Source: Dehalococcoidia bacterium UBA7891
Lineage (GTDB): Bacteria; Chloroflexota; Dehalococcoidia; Lucifugimonadales; UBA826
Assembly (NCBI GenBank): GCA_002500485.1
Contig: DLRJ01000115.1
Coordinates: 6,179 to 24,142 of the forward strand
DNA: 17,964 nt
Direction: 5' to 3'
Part shown: positions 1-7,109 of the stretch, piece after piece
Layout of the letters: each line of letters starts with the position of its first letter
Numbering within the stretch: the stretch's first letter is position 1
Notes under the pieces: model-generated
Database searches by the model: none
Told to the model about the DNA's origin: nothing
The model's input: only the letters and a program-made list of their open reading frames with translations
Translations under genes and position numbers: made by a program

Positions 1-519
1 TTAATCAAAGATATGGTCCCCGATGTCGCTTTACTTGATATACGAATGCCTGCTATGACAGGTATAGAAATCATTAAATCAATTAATGCGGCGGGACTCA
101 AAACAAAATCTCTTATACTCACCAATTACGACAACCCAGATTACATCCTGGAGGCGATCTCAGAAGGTGCCCATGGCTACATACTAAAGGCTATTGATCC
201 GACCTCTCTTATAAAATCAGTGGTCGCTGTCTATGAAGGTGAAGTAGTACTTGACCCCGAAGTAGCAAGTTTAGTAGCTAAAACATGGAGAGAGCGAAAC
301 TCTAGAACTAGTTCCATAATGGGGATTTCGTCCCTCACAATAAGAGAAAAAGAGACCCTTAAATTAGCCTGCGACGGTCTCAGAAACAGGGAAATATCGG
401 ACGAAATGGGGATAAGTGTTCGAACAGTCGAAGGTCACTTCAACAGAATATTTTCAAAATTGGGTGTCTCTTCTCGGACAGAAGCTGTTCTCCAAGCAGT
501 ATCAGAACCGATCCAATAA
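1..519 (+). CDS. NarL/FixJ-family response regulator, 5' end cut by the window edge
   Basis: The reading frame is open from base 1, so the start lies upstream; the ATG at 13 is internal. What remains is the second half of a receiver domain: the phosphoacceptor Asp in LLDIRMP (visible residue 13), the conserved Thr after the fourth strand (about 41) and the conserved Lys in ILKA (about 63). A LuxR-type helix-turn-helix follows at about residues 112-167, with the intact signature around SVRTVEGHFNRIFSKLGV. This is a normal phosphorylation-controlled transcription factor. It converges on the PP2C gene with a 9-base gap. Its cognate kinase would be upstream of the window or could be the kinase at 2984-4123. 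Its DNA-binding domain is intact, unlike that of the regulator at 4145-4810. The family call is firm; the target genes are unknown. Confidence 0.93.
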   Translation, partial: LIKDMVPDVALLDIRMPAMTGIEIIKSINAAGLKTKSLILTNYDNPDYILEAISEGAHGYILKAIDPTSLIKSVVAVYEGEVVLDPEVASLVAKTWRERNSRTSSIMGISSLTIREKETLKLACDGLRNREISDEMGISVRTVEGHFNRIFSKLGVSSRTEAVLQAVSEPIQ

Positions 520-528
520 CCTTCCAGG

Positions 529-1380
529 CTAGTCTGAGAATAAATTCTTGATATTTCCAAGCACTGACTTGATTCCGTCGCCCCTTGCACGTGGATCGTA
601 ATTATCACCTTCTCCTATCTTAGCAACCACCACCGTGATGTTGTCATGCCCCCCCCTTGAATTGGCCATATCAATGAGTGATTGAAAAGCATCCTCGGGC
701 TCTTCCTCGACACAAATTTCCATCATATCCCCGGCTGTCACTAATCCATGAAGACCATCTGAACACAACAATATCTGGTCCGATAATTCAAGCTCTATGA
801 ACCCGGAATCAACTTCAACATTTGAATCTAACCCCATTGCTCTTGTGATTATATTTCTTCGAGGGTGATTTTCTGCCTGCTCTTCGGTAAGAATACCCAA
901 GGCAACTTGTTCTGCCACCCAGCTATGATCTGTTGTGAATTGCTCAAAAGCGTTTTCTCTCAACAGATACCCTCTGCTATCACCCACGTGGGCATAAAAA
1001 AATCTGTCTTGCACCACTACTCCTGCAGTAAGAGTAGTTCCCATACCTCTCGTATCTTCTTCTTTCGATTTCTCGAAGATGTCCATATTAGTTTTTACAA
1101 CACATTCACTCAGTACGTTTTCAATATCTTCATTATTTTGACCAGAAGATAAAGCCTTGACTAAATGTTTGGGCAGATTAGTCACAGCCATTTCACTGGC
1201 CACCTCTCCGGCAGCATGGCCTCCCATTCCGTCAGCTACAATCAAAAGGGCGTCAAAAAGCTCGTCCTCAGACCCGGTACCCAGCAACGTATGATATGCA
1301 TCCTCATTCTGCTCTCTGACAGACCCCACGTCAGAACCTGCCCCCAATTCTATGGAATAATATCCGACGACTCTTTTCAT
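529..1380 (-). CDS. PP2C-family protein serine/threonine phosphatase
   Basis: A 283-residue, single-domain, cytoplasmic metal-dependent phosphatase of the bacterial PrpC/Stp type, which removes phosphate from Ser/Thr residues set by Hanks-type kinases. All family motifs are visible: SDVGSVREQNEDA (residues 16-28), the metal-binding ADGMGGHAAGE (49-59), GMGTTLTAG (112-120), GDSRGYL (133-139), DHSWV (151-155), SDGLHGLV (207-214) and GGHDN (243-247). Length is usual for the family. The ATG at 1380 has only a weak purine-rich GAGAA upstream. No Ser/Thr kinase is encoded in this window, so the partner must be elsewhere. It is divergent from the TPR/prepilin peptidase pair. A run of eight G bases in the coding strand falls within the codons of the GGHDN motif. 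A role in controlling the neighbouring archaellum is possible, since Ser/Thr phosphorylation controls archaella in Sulfolobus, but that is inference. Confidence 0.93.
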   Translation of the reverse strand: MKRVVGYYSIELGAGSDVGSVREQNEDAYHTLLGTGSEDELFDALLIVADGMGGHAAGEVASEMAVTNLPKHLVKALSSGQNNEDIENVLSECVVKTNMDIFEKSKEEDTRGMGTTLTAGVVVQDRFFYAHVGDSRGYLLRENAFEQFTTDHSWVAEQVALGILTEEQAENHPRRNIITRAMGLDSNVEVDSGFIELELSDQILLCSDGLHGLVTAGDMMEICVEEEPEDAFQSLIDMANSRGGHDNITVVVAKIGEGDNYDPRARGDGIKSVLGNIKNLFSD

Positions 1381-1438
1381 ATTTTTTCTCTATAAGACAT
1401 ACAAGTTTGTAAAAGGCGAACCATATAGGCACGTAGAT

Positions 1439-1447
1439 TGTTATACT
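1439..1447 (+). promoter_or_regulatory. Candidate extended -10 promoter for the TPR/prepilin peptidase pair
   Basis: TGT followed by TATACT matches an extended -10 element (TGn-TATAAT, one mismatch in the hexamer). No good -35 hexamer is seen 16-18 bases upstream, which extended -10 promoters can tolerate. Transcription would begin near 1454, leaving a leader of about 45 bases before the ATG at 1499. This is a pattern match only. Confidence 0.35.
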
Positions 1448-1498
1448 TTAACAAGCGGGATTTCATTCAACGATTATTGATATAGGCCCATTTGGTTA

Positions 1499-2428
1499 AT
1501 GTTTTCTAGTATCTCGACCATATTAGATGTAATTATATTCGTTTTATCTGGCTTCATAGTATCCAGCACGGTTGCAGCAATCGTATTTGTGGTTTGGACG
1601 TTCGGCAAAATGACCGAACGCACAACAACAAAAGAACTTTTAGATAAGATAAACAGTTCTTCAAAAAAAACCAATACCCCTTCGCCCTTAAATACAACTG
1701 ATAAGAACGGTGAATTAATAAAAGCCGCAATAACAATCGTTGAAAGTTATGGATTATCAGTCTCTGGCAGCCAAAATTCCCGTGCCATGAATATCACTTC
1801 ACTGGAAGATAATTTAAATCAAGCCACCGAACCCAATAATTCGAATCGAATTTTACCCATACCAGAAAACAGCCAGGAAAAAATGTTATTGCAAACGGGT
1901 CATGTTCACATGAAGCATGGCGATTTCCAGTCAGCGATTAAAGACTACACCAATGCTATTATCATCAATCCAACATTTGCCGGTGCCTATAATGCCAGAG
2001 GCATGGCAAATAGAAAGATGAAGGATTTTCACTCGGCCCTACAGGATTACAACACTGCTCTAAGTATTCATAATAACTTCGCAGCCACCTATAACAATCG
2101 GGGTGTTATTTATATGGAAATCAGACAAATAGAAGCGGCCTTAACCGATTTCGACAAAGCTCTGCATATAGAACCTAACAATTCATATGGGTATTGCAAT
2201 AGGGCAGTGGCTTATAACTATATGCGTGACTTCAACAAAAGTATCAGTGAGAGTACTCTGGCTGTAGAAATAAATCCTCAACTGCCAGAGGCATATGTCG
2301 TTAGAGGAATCGCAAAAGTACAAATGGGAGCCCTTGCAGCTGCAGACTTAGATTTCGAAGTTGCTGAATCCTTAGGCTACAAACGGATAGACATAGAAGA
2401 GCGTCTTATAGCGTTAAGAAAAGTCTGA
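1499..2428 (+). CDS. Membrane-anchored tetratricopeptide repeat (TPR) protein
   Basis: A 309-residue protein with one N-terminal hydrophobic helix (about residues 9-34), then a Ser/Thr/Asn-rich linker to about residue 120. Five consecutive TPR units follow (about 126-159, 160-193, 194-227, 228-261, 262-295), recognisable by 34-residue spacing and repeated A..DY..A......YN.RG patterns. TPR domains are protein-protein docking scaffolds. No enzymatic motif is visible. Whether the TPR part faces the cytoplasm or the outside cannot be read from the sequence. The prepilin peptidase gene starts 12 bases after the stop codon, so the two are very likely cotranscribed. Membrane-anchored TPR proteins act as assembly factors (PilF/PilW-like) in type IV pilus systems, so an assembly or envelope scaffold for the neighbouring archaellum is plausible but inferred. 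It is not a recognised archaellum subunit. Confidence 0.85.
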   Translation: MFSSISTILDVIIFVLSGFIVSSTVAAIVFVVWTFGKMTERTTTKELLDKINSSSKKTNTPSPLNTTDKNGELIKAAITIVESYGLSVSGSQNSRAMNITSLEDNLNQATEPNNSNRILPIPENSQEKMLLQTGHVHMKHGDFQSAIKDYTNAIIINPTFAGAYNARGMANRKMKDFHSALQDYNTALSIHNNFAATYNNRGVIYMEIRQIEAALTDFDKALHIEPNNSYGYCNRAVAYNYMRDFNKSISESTLAVEINPQLPEAYVVRGIAKVQMGALAAADLDFEVAESLGYKRIDIEERLIALRKV

Positions 2429-2439
2429 CTCCTTCTATT

Positions 2440-2979
2440 TTGTTTTCAAGAACTGCCATTTCACTCGCTTCGATTTTAATCTTGGTCTCCGGTGCGTGTA
2501 GCCTATGGGCCGGGAAAAGCCTAATCCAGTCTGGTATTTTAGTCTCATTTTTCGCCCTTCTATCATTGATAGCCTTCTTGGACCATACAGACCACAAAAT
2601 CCCCAACAAGATCACCCTTTTCCCTATACCAATCGTATTTATTTTAAGTTACCTGTCTCCAGATATTTTTGAATTTTCGGTCACTGAAACATGGTGGGTG
2701 ACCCCTTTAGTAGGAAGTTTAATTACAGGATTAATATTTACTTCGTGTTACTACATTCCCAAAACCCAACTGGGTGGCGGGGATGTGAAATTAGCGTTGC
2801 TGATAGGATGCATCAGTGGATTCCCCGTATGCCTGGCCAGTTTGTTTTTGGGTCTATTGATTTTCATATTAAAACAAACGGTGATCCAATACTCTAGAAA
2901 GGTAGTTTCTACATCCGCGTTAGCCCCCTATCTTTCTGGAGGGACTATGATTTCAATTTTGATTGCACAGCAAATCTAG
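2440..2979 (+). CDS. Type IV prepilin peptidase (A24 aspartic protease), presumed archaellin-processing enzyme
   Basis: A 179-residue polytopic membrane protein. The two catalytic aspartates of the A24 family are visible: D48 in FLDHTDHKIPN and D115 in LGGGDVKLALLIG. Hydrophobic segments lie at about 4-22, 31-47, 60-73, 88-105, 117-143 and 161-176. It lacks the N-terminal cytoplasmic zinc/N-methyltransferase domain of PilD, as do the short CpaA/TadV and archaeal ArlK/PibD enzymes. The C-terminal APYLSGG motif recalls bacterial PilD/TadV enzymes rather than archaeal ArlK. The start is TTG at 2440, 12 bases after the TPR stop, without a clear Shine-Dalgarno, so coupling to the upstream gene is likely. 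It would cleave the archaellin on the opposite strand after its Lys-Gly. The gene ends 4 bases before the convergent kinase gene. The family call is firm; the substrate is inferred. Confidence 0.9.
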   Translation: MFSRTAISLASILILVSGACSLWAGKSLIQSGILVSFFALLSLIAFLDHTDHKIPNKITLFPIPIVFILSYLSPDIFEFSVTETWWVTPLVGSLITGLIFTSCYYIPKTQLGGGDVKLALLIGCISGFPVCLASLFLGLLIFILKQTVIQYSRKVVSTSALAPYLSGGTMISILIAQQI

Positions 2980-2983
2980 AATA

Positions 2984-4123
2984 TTATGCGCTCAGAGTAT
3001 ATTGAACAGTCTGTGGCTCGATATATTCGGAAATTCTTCGTGTTATCGGTATACTGCCGATCACATTCGTACCTTTTCCTTCTGCCGAAATTATGTTGAC
3101 AGATCCGCCTACTCTCTCTGTCCTAAGTTTTAGATTGAGTAACCCAAAATGGCCGGCCTCTGGTACATTATCTATCGATGATTGATTGAACCCGACACCA
3201 TTGTCTTTTACAAAAAACGATATGCCTTCCTGTTTCCAGATAATCTCCACCTGTATCATCTCAGGATTAGCATGCTCTACCGAATTTAAAACAGACTGTC
3301 GAATAATTTGATAAAGATCCCTAGCTACTGGCCCAGGTAATCCCCCTTGATCAATTTGATTTGAGGTATATGCTATTTTTATTGAGAAGGGCACCACTTC
3401 ATTCTCAAGCCCTTCAAAAAAGATTCGAAGCGACTCTTCCAACCCCACTATAGCAAGATCATCATGTCCTTTCTCTCTCACTAGCTGTCTTAGATTGACG
3501 TCAGCGTTTTTCACCATAGTGACTAGATGTTCAATATCGGCAGCGCTCTCTGCGTGTCCATCTAGGGTTAATTTTAATAACCCCAGATGCATCAAAATAG
3601 CACTCAGCTCACTCATTGTTTGGTCATGCAGATCAGCAGCTAATTCCTTCCGCATATCGTCCCTACCTTGCTCAACCGCATCAAACTGCTCGATTCTTCT
3701 TAGTCTGTATGCCATGATCTGGGATATCCTAGAAATAAACTCGAGAGCCTTTTCTGGGTCCCTTTCTGATAGCTGTGTGAAATCAGCCCTATCTACCCGG
3801 TACAACCTACAAGAGGTCCGAGCTATCACACGGGCCGTCCTAGGGTAGGAATCTAAGAATGCGATCTCTCCAATTACTGATCCTGATTTGATCCATGCTA
3901 CCGGTATCCATTTCTCATTGACGGGGACTTCTACCAAAGCCTCTCCTGAGACGAGCAAATCGATACTGGTGGTGATATCGCCATAGTCAACAATTGTCTC
4001 TTCCTCAGAAAAGAAAATTTCCTTGCCGTAATCAGACAAGTATTCTCTATATTTTTCAATTTCCTTGGCAGTTAAAATAGGTTCATCCAAAGAACCTGGG
4101 TTATCAAAGGAGTTATCAGGCAT
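2984..4123 (-). CDS. Cytoplasmic NarL-type sensor histidine kinase with an N-terminal cyclic-nucleotide-binding-like domain
   Basis: A 379-residue protein without membrane segments. Residues about 35-120 form a cNMP-binding-type beta roll, with the phosphate-cassette-like stretch GEIAFLDSYPRTARV at 85-99. A helical linker leads to a HisKA_3 dimerisation domain with the phosphoacceptor H166 in ADLHDQTMSEL. The HATPase_c domain follows, with N280 (N box), DNGVGF (307-312) and GHFGLLNL (324-331). It would sense a soluble ligand, or fold as a signalling domain, and phosphorylate a NarL-type receiver. The response regulator gene ends 21 bases upstream, so this is almost certainly its partner and the last gene of the archaellum operon. 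The cassette has Pro-Arg-Thr-Ala, close to the canonical R-(T/S)-A, so cyclic nucleotide binding is conceivable. The ligand is not determinable from sequence. The ATG start has a weak ribosome-binding site. Confidence 0.9.
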   Translation of the reverse strand: MPDNSFDNPGSLDEPILTAKEIEKYREYLSDYGKEIFFSEEETIVDYGDITTSIDLLVSGEALVEVPVNEKWIPVAWIKSGSVIGEIAFLDSYPRTARVIARTSCRLYRVDRADFTQLSERDPEKALEFISRISQIMAYRLRRIEQFDAVEQGRDDMRKELAADLHDQTMSELSAILMHLGLLKLTLDGHAESAADIEHLVTMVKNADVNLRQLVREKGHDDLAIVGLEESLRIFFEGLENEVVPFSIKIAYTSNQIDQGGLPGPVARDLYQIIRQSVLNSVEHANPEMIQVEIIWKQEGISFFVKDNGVGFNQSSIDNVPEAGHFGLLNLKLRTERVGGSVNIISAEGKGTNVIGSIPITRRISEYIEPQTVQYTLSA

Positions 4124-4144
4124 AAAGATATTCTCGATCTTGGC

Positions 4145-4810
4145 CTATCCTAACGTAAGAGAAACACATAGATTTAAAAAAGCTATCGTGGAATTGGCTT
4201 GAGCAGACAAATAATCATCACCTGAAACATTTAATTTCTCCTCCACTAATACCTGAATCACTTCCACATCCGCCGGAGGAATCTCTAAGTCACTGGCAAT
4301 TTCCTGAAGGCTCATACCCTTACACCCTCTCGATATTACTTCCAATTCCCTGCCTGACAAATTTTCAGAAGCTGAAGAATGACGTTCGTAGTAACCAATT
4401 AATTTCTCTATCAGTGCATTGTCAAGAATTAGATGCCCTTGCATAACTTTTCTTACAATTCTGATTAGTTCACCTATATCATCCAATGAATTTTTTAGAA
4501 CATATGCTTTCGATTTTGAATCTGTCTCAATTAAGTCCTTCACATAAGACCAGTCGTCATAGGCAGATACCACCACAACGGAAACATCAGGATTGTTTTC
4601 CCTAATGGTTTTACTCGCTGAAATTCCGTCAAGTCGAGGCATCCTAATATCTAGTATCGCTACATCAATCTCCAGCTCTGAGCATTTGTTTACAGCTTCC
4701 AGTCCGTCTTCACAAACTGATGAAACGACAAAATCTGCCTGCGTCTCAAGTACCCGTTTATAAGCTGTACGTATGAATGGAGAATCATCTGCTACAAGAA
4801 TATTGGCCAT
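4145..4810 (-). CDS. Response regulator with intact receiver and degenerate LuxR-type C-terminal domain
   Basis: A 221-residue protein. The receiver is complete: acidic pair D8-D9, phosphoacceptor D54 in ILDIRMP, S82 and K106 (VLKNS). The C-terminal part (about 151-200) starts like a LuxR helix-turn-helix (LSGRELEVISRGCKGMSLQEIASDL). Where the recognition helix should carry the usual T-V-x-x-H and basic positions, it reads IPPADVEVIQVLVEEKLNV, which is acidic and hydrophobic. DNA binding may therefore be lost or altered. It lies between the acidic protein gene (17-base gap) and its likely kinase (21-base gap), at the end of the archaellum operon. A direct protein-level output to the archaellum motor or to the acidic neighbour is an attractive inference; it could also still bind DNA in an unusual way. 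Confidence 0.9.
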   Translation of the reverse strand: MANILVADDSPFIRTAYKRVLETQADFVVSSVCEDGLEAVNKCSELEIDVAILDIRMPRLDGISASKTIRENNPDVSVVVVSAYDDWSYVKDLIETDSKSKAYVLKNSLDDIGELIRIVRKVMQGHLILDNALIEKLIGYYERHSSASENLSGRELEVISRGCKGMSLQEIASDLEIPPADVEVIQVLVEEKLNVSGDDYLSAQANSTIAFLNLCVSLTLG

Positions 4811-4827
4811 TTATATTTGGTTTCCCA

Positions 4828-5475
4828 TTACTTCCTAGATAATAGTTCCGAAACTTCTTTAAGCTCTTTAGTGAGTTGGTCGATAGAAACTGTTCCATAC
4901 TTATCCAGTAATTGCCGAACCTGGGGGCGAACTTCTATCTTCTCAGCAAACAAATCCCCCATTTCAGATTCTTCAGCGGAATCAACCTCAATATTTGACG
5001 CTAATACAGAAGGTTGTTCTTCCTCTCCGGAATCCTCTCTGCTAGGGTCTTCTTCCGCCTGAGAATTTTGCTCTTCATTATCATCAATACTGTCCAAAGA
5101 GACAGTCTGGAAATTCCTTGGTTTTTGAAGGGTGTGTGGTTCAATTATAGTGCTATCAGCATCATCGGGAGTATCATTCCCTGCCGCCGAAGAGGTTATC
5201 GTATTTTGCAGTGGTGGCGGGGTTGCTTCCATAAGAGTTGGCTCAAACACATCCTCGTATATCTCTGGGTCCAATTCACTTAGATCCCACAGGGCATCGG
5301 AAACTGGTGCTCCATCAACACTTGTATCTTCCGTCAAAGTTTCCTCCGAAGAAGATATGTCTTGGCTATTTATTTCTGATGTTGCCTGTACTTCCACGTC
5401 AGCTTTGAGGGTTTTCATTACATTTCCGAACTTATCATAAATTGTCCTACGAATTGAATCCATACCATCCATCAT
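4828..5475 (-). CDS. Acidic low-complexity protein of unknown function, translationally coupled to arlJ
   Basis: About 215 residues, not recognised. It has a short N-terminal amphipathic segment (DSIRRTIYDKFGNVMKTL), a long central region rich in Glu, Asp, Ser and Thr that is probably disordered, and a C-terminal basic/hydrophobic helix (about the last 35 residues, VRQLLDKYGTVSIDQLTKEL and following). There is no signal peptide or membrane helix. The ATG at 5475 overlaps the arlJ stop codon by one base (TGATG), and GGAG sits 7 bases upstream, so it is chosen over the GTG at 5478 and the ATG at 5472. It lies between the archaellum platform gene and a two-component pair, which suggests an adaptor. 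Helical ends joined by an acidic flexible tether would suit linking a receiver to the motor. That role is inference. It is a genuine gene: it has a coupled start and no better frame on either strand. Confidence 0.75.
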   Translation of the reverse strand: MMDGMDSIRRTIYDKFGNVMKTLKADVEVQATSEINSQDISSSEETLTEDTSVDGAPVSDALWDLSELDPEIYEDVFEPTLMEATPPPLQNTITSSAAGNDTPDDADSTIIEPHTLQKPRNFQTVSLDSIDDNEEQNSQAEEDPSREDSGEEEQPSVLASNIEVDSAEESEMGDLFAEKIEVRPQVRQLLDKYGTVSIDQLTKELKEVSELLSRK

Positions 5476-7109
5476 CACATAGCTCCTGTTGATAACACCG
5501 AATATAACCCCATAGCCAATCCAGAGGAAGCAGTTTCTGGAGAAGAAAGCAATGCAGCTGTTACTCTAGGTACAGCTAACATTATGACAGCCGACGTCAA
5601 ACATGTTACAGCAAGAAAGGTAATGATTTTGAGGTTGTTCCCACCCTCAGAAAATTTTGGTGCTAAGGCATTCGCTACTGTAAGTATTGCTACAGCCAAT
5701 ATAATCGTTGTTTGCAAGGTTGCTATATTTCCCATCTGGAATACATCAACAGAGGCACACAATTCCTCAGGTCTGGGCAACTTTATGCCTGCTGCCTCAA
5801 CGCCAGGAGGCACAACCACCTGGTTTAAACAATTCTCTCTATCTGATACCCCAACTATTGATCCTAACTTACTATTGAAACTTATAATTATTTCCAGAAC
5901 AAAAACGAGTATCAGGGCCATCACTGAATGCATAGTCATAGTCAGAAAAGAAAAGGTGGAGGATGTTAGCTTTCGCTTGGCTCTCAGTTCGGAGATGTTC
6001 TGGGCATAATCTGAACAAATCTCCCCAATCTGCCCTGGATTACATCCAACTTCTACTCCATCAACAAACATTCCTGCGGTCCGAGAAACTAATTCACTAC
6101 CAGTTTCTCTACTAAACATCTCCCAACATTCGGAAGATGGCAAGCCCGACTCTAATCGGGTTCTGAGGCGTTCCAGTGGGTCTTTTAAATATTGGTAGGA
6201 ATTTGTGTCAATACGCCTAAGAGCCTCAGTTAACGTAACACCACCCGAACCGGCTATGCTCCCTATAGCCCTTAAGAAAACAGGAAGTTCCTGATCGATG
6301 TTGGATACCCTAGAAGCATCCCGCATCGCCAGAAATGCCGACGGTAGCAAACTTATTCCTGTCAACCCAAAAATGGAACTGGATGCGGTAACGGAACTAA
6401 CTCCCATTTCCAACAGCACCAAAAAACCCATGACACCTAATGCCAGCCCGGTGGGTCCACAAATGATGAATAAAAACTTAGCCATTTTCCGATCAGGGGT
6501 TGTTCCTGAAACAGGGTCGTATGTAATCGTCTCAAATGGGGCCACTTTATAAATTAGATACACCCCTACTGATGTGACACCACCCAATGTAAACAACATT
6601 AAATAAATGAAAGATGCGCTGGTAGACCCCAACAGGCTAGAAACTTGAGAAACGACCATAATAAGTGTTACAGCTACCAATACAGCTGCATAAGCGTCCG
6701 TCCATTTACGAAGGTTTTCTACGTTTCTCTCATAATCGTTACTGTAATGTTCCGCTTCAGCCCTTGCCTCCTGAAGAACAAAATCAGACTCTGAACTACC
6801 AGATGATATAGAGGCAGAAAAACGTAGTAATAAGCTTTTAACCCTGGGAGCTTTCGCTCTCTGGGCAACCGCCTGGAAGGCCCTTGTGTATTCCACCCCC
6901 ATTGAGCGAGCCATGAGGTTAATGTACTCAAAAAATACGGCGGTTAAATATCTTTGTCTCCCGCAATACTCAAGCAGCCGGTCTCTGGTGACACCACCTC
7001 GAGATAGTATCGCCATGTAAGTCAGCTGAGAGAATAAATCAAACCCAATTACTTGGTTATCAGAAGAGACCTTCTCTATTTGCTTGCGCGAGGACGTTGT
7101 GGAGTTCAT
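5475..7109 (-). CDS. arlJ: Archaellum membrane platform protein ArlJ (FlaJ), double T2SSF domain
   Basis: A 544-residue polytopic membrane protein, matching the roughly 500-570 residues of archaeal ArlJ and longer than TadB or TadC. Two T2SSF (GspF/PilC-like) domains are visible at about 28-160 and 274-412, the second with FLRAIGSIAGSGGVTLTEAL. Membrane helices lie near 138-158, 165-188, 210-234, 241-262, 386-410, 463-483 and 494-514, with a large soluble basic loop between. ArlJ is the integral membrane core on which the ATPase ArlI acts. The ATG at 7109 lies 50 bases inside arlI, with AGGGA about 14 bases upstream. A start at the internal ATG ending at 7016 would remove the overlap but also the beginning of the first domain. 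Its position directly after arlH and arlI is the canonical archaellum order. Confidence 0.92.
   Translation of the reverse strand: MNSTTSSRKQIEKVSSDNQVIGFDLFSQLTYMAILSRGGVTRDRLLEYCGRQRYLTAVFFEYINLMARSMGVEYTRAFQAVAQRAKAPRVKSLLLRFSASISSGSSESDFVLQEARAEAEHYSNDYERNVENLRKWTDAYAAVLVAVTLIMVVSQVSSLLGSTSASFIYLMLFTLGGVTSVGVYLIYKVAPFETITYDPVSGTTPDRKMAKFLFIICGPTGLALGVMGFLVLLEMGVSSVTASSSIFGLTGISLLPSAFLAMRDASRVSNIDQELPVFLRAIGSIAGSGGVTLTEALRRIDTNSYQYLKDPLERLRTRLESGLPSSECWEMFSRETGSELVSRTAGMFVDGVEVGCNPGQIGEICSDYAQNISELRAKRKLTSSTFSFLTMTMHSVMALILVFVLEIIISFNSKLGSIVGVSDRENCLNQVVVPPGVEAAGIKLPRPEELCASVDVFQMGNIATLQTTIILAVAILTVANALAPKFSEGGNNLKIITFLAVTCLTSAVIMLAVPRVTAALLSSPETASSGLAMGLYSVLSTGAM

Noticed and set aside
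5132..5440. Plus-strand open frame opposite the acidic protein gene
   Set aside because: It is a Ser-rich antisense shadow without a ribosome-binding site or recognisable motif, while the minus-strand frame has a coupled start.
5584..6009. Plus-strand open frame opposite arlJ
   Set aside because: It lies antisense to a clear membrane protein with conserved T2SSF domains and shows no start signal or motif of its own.
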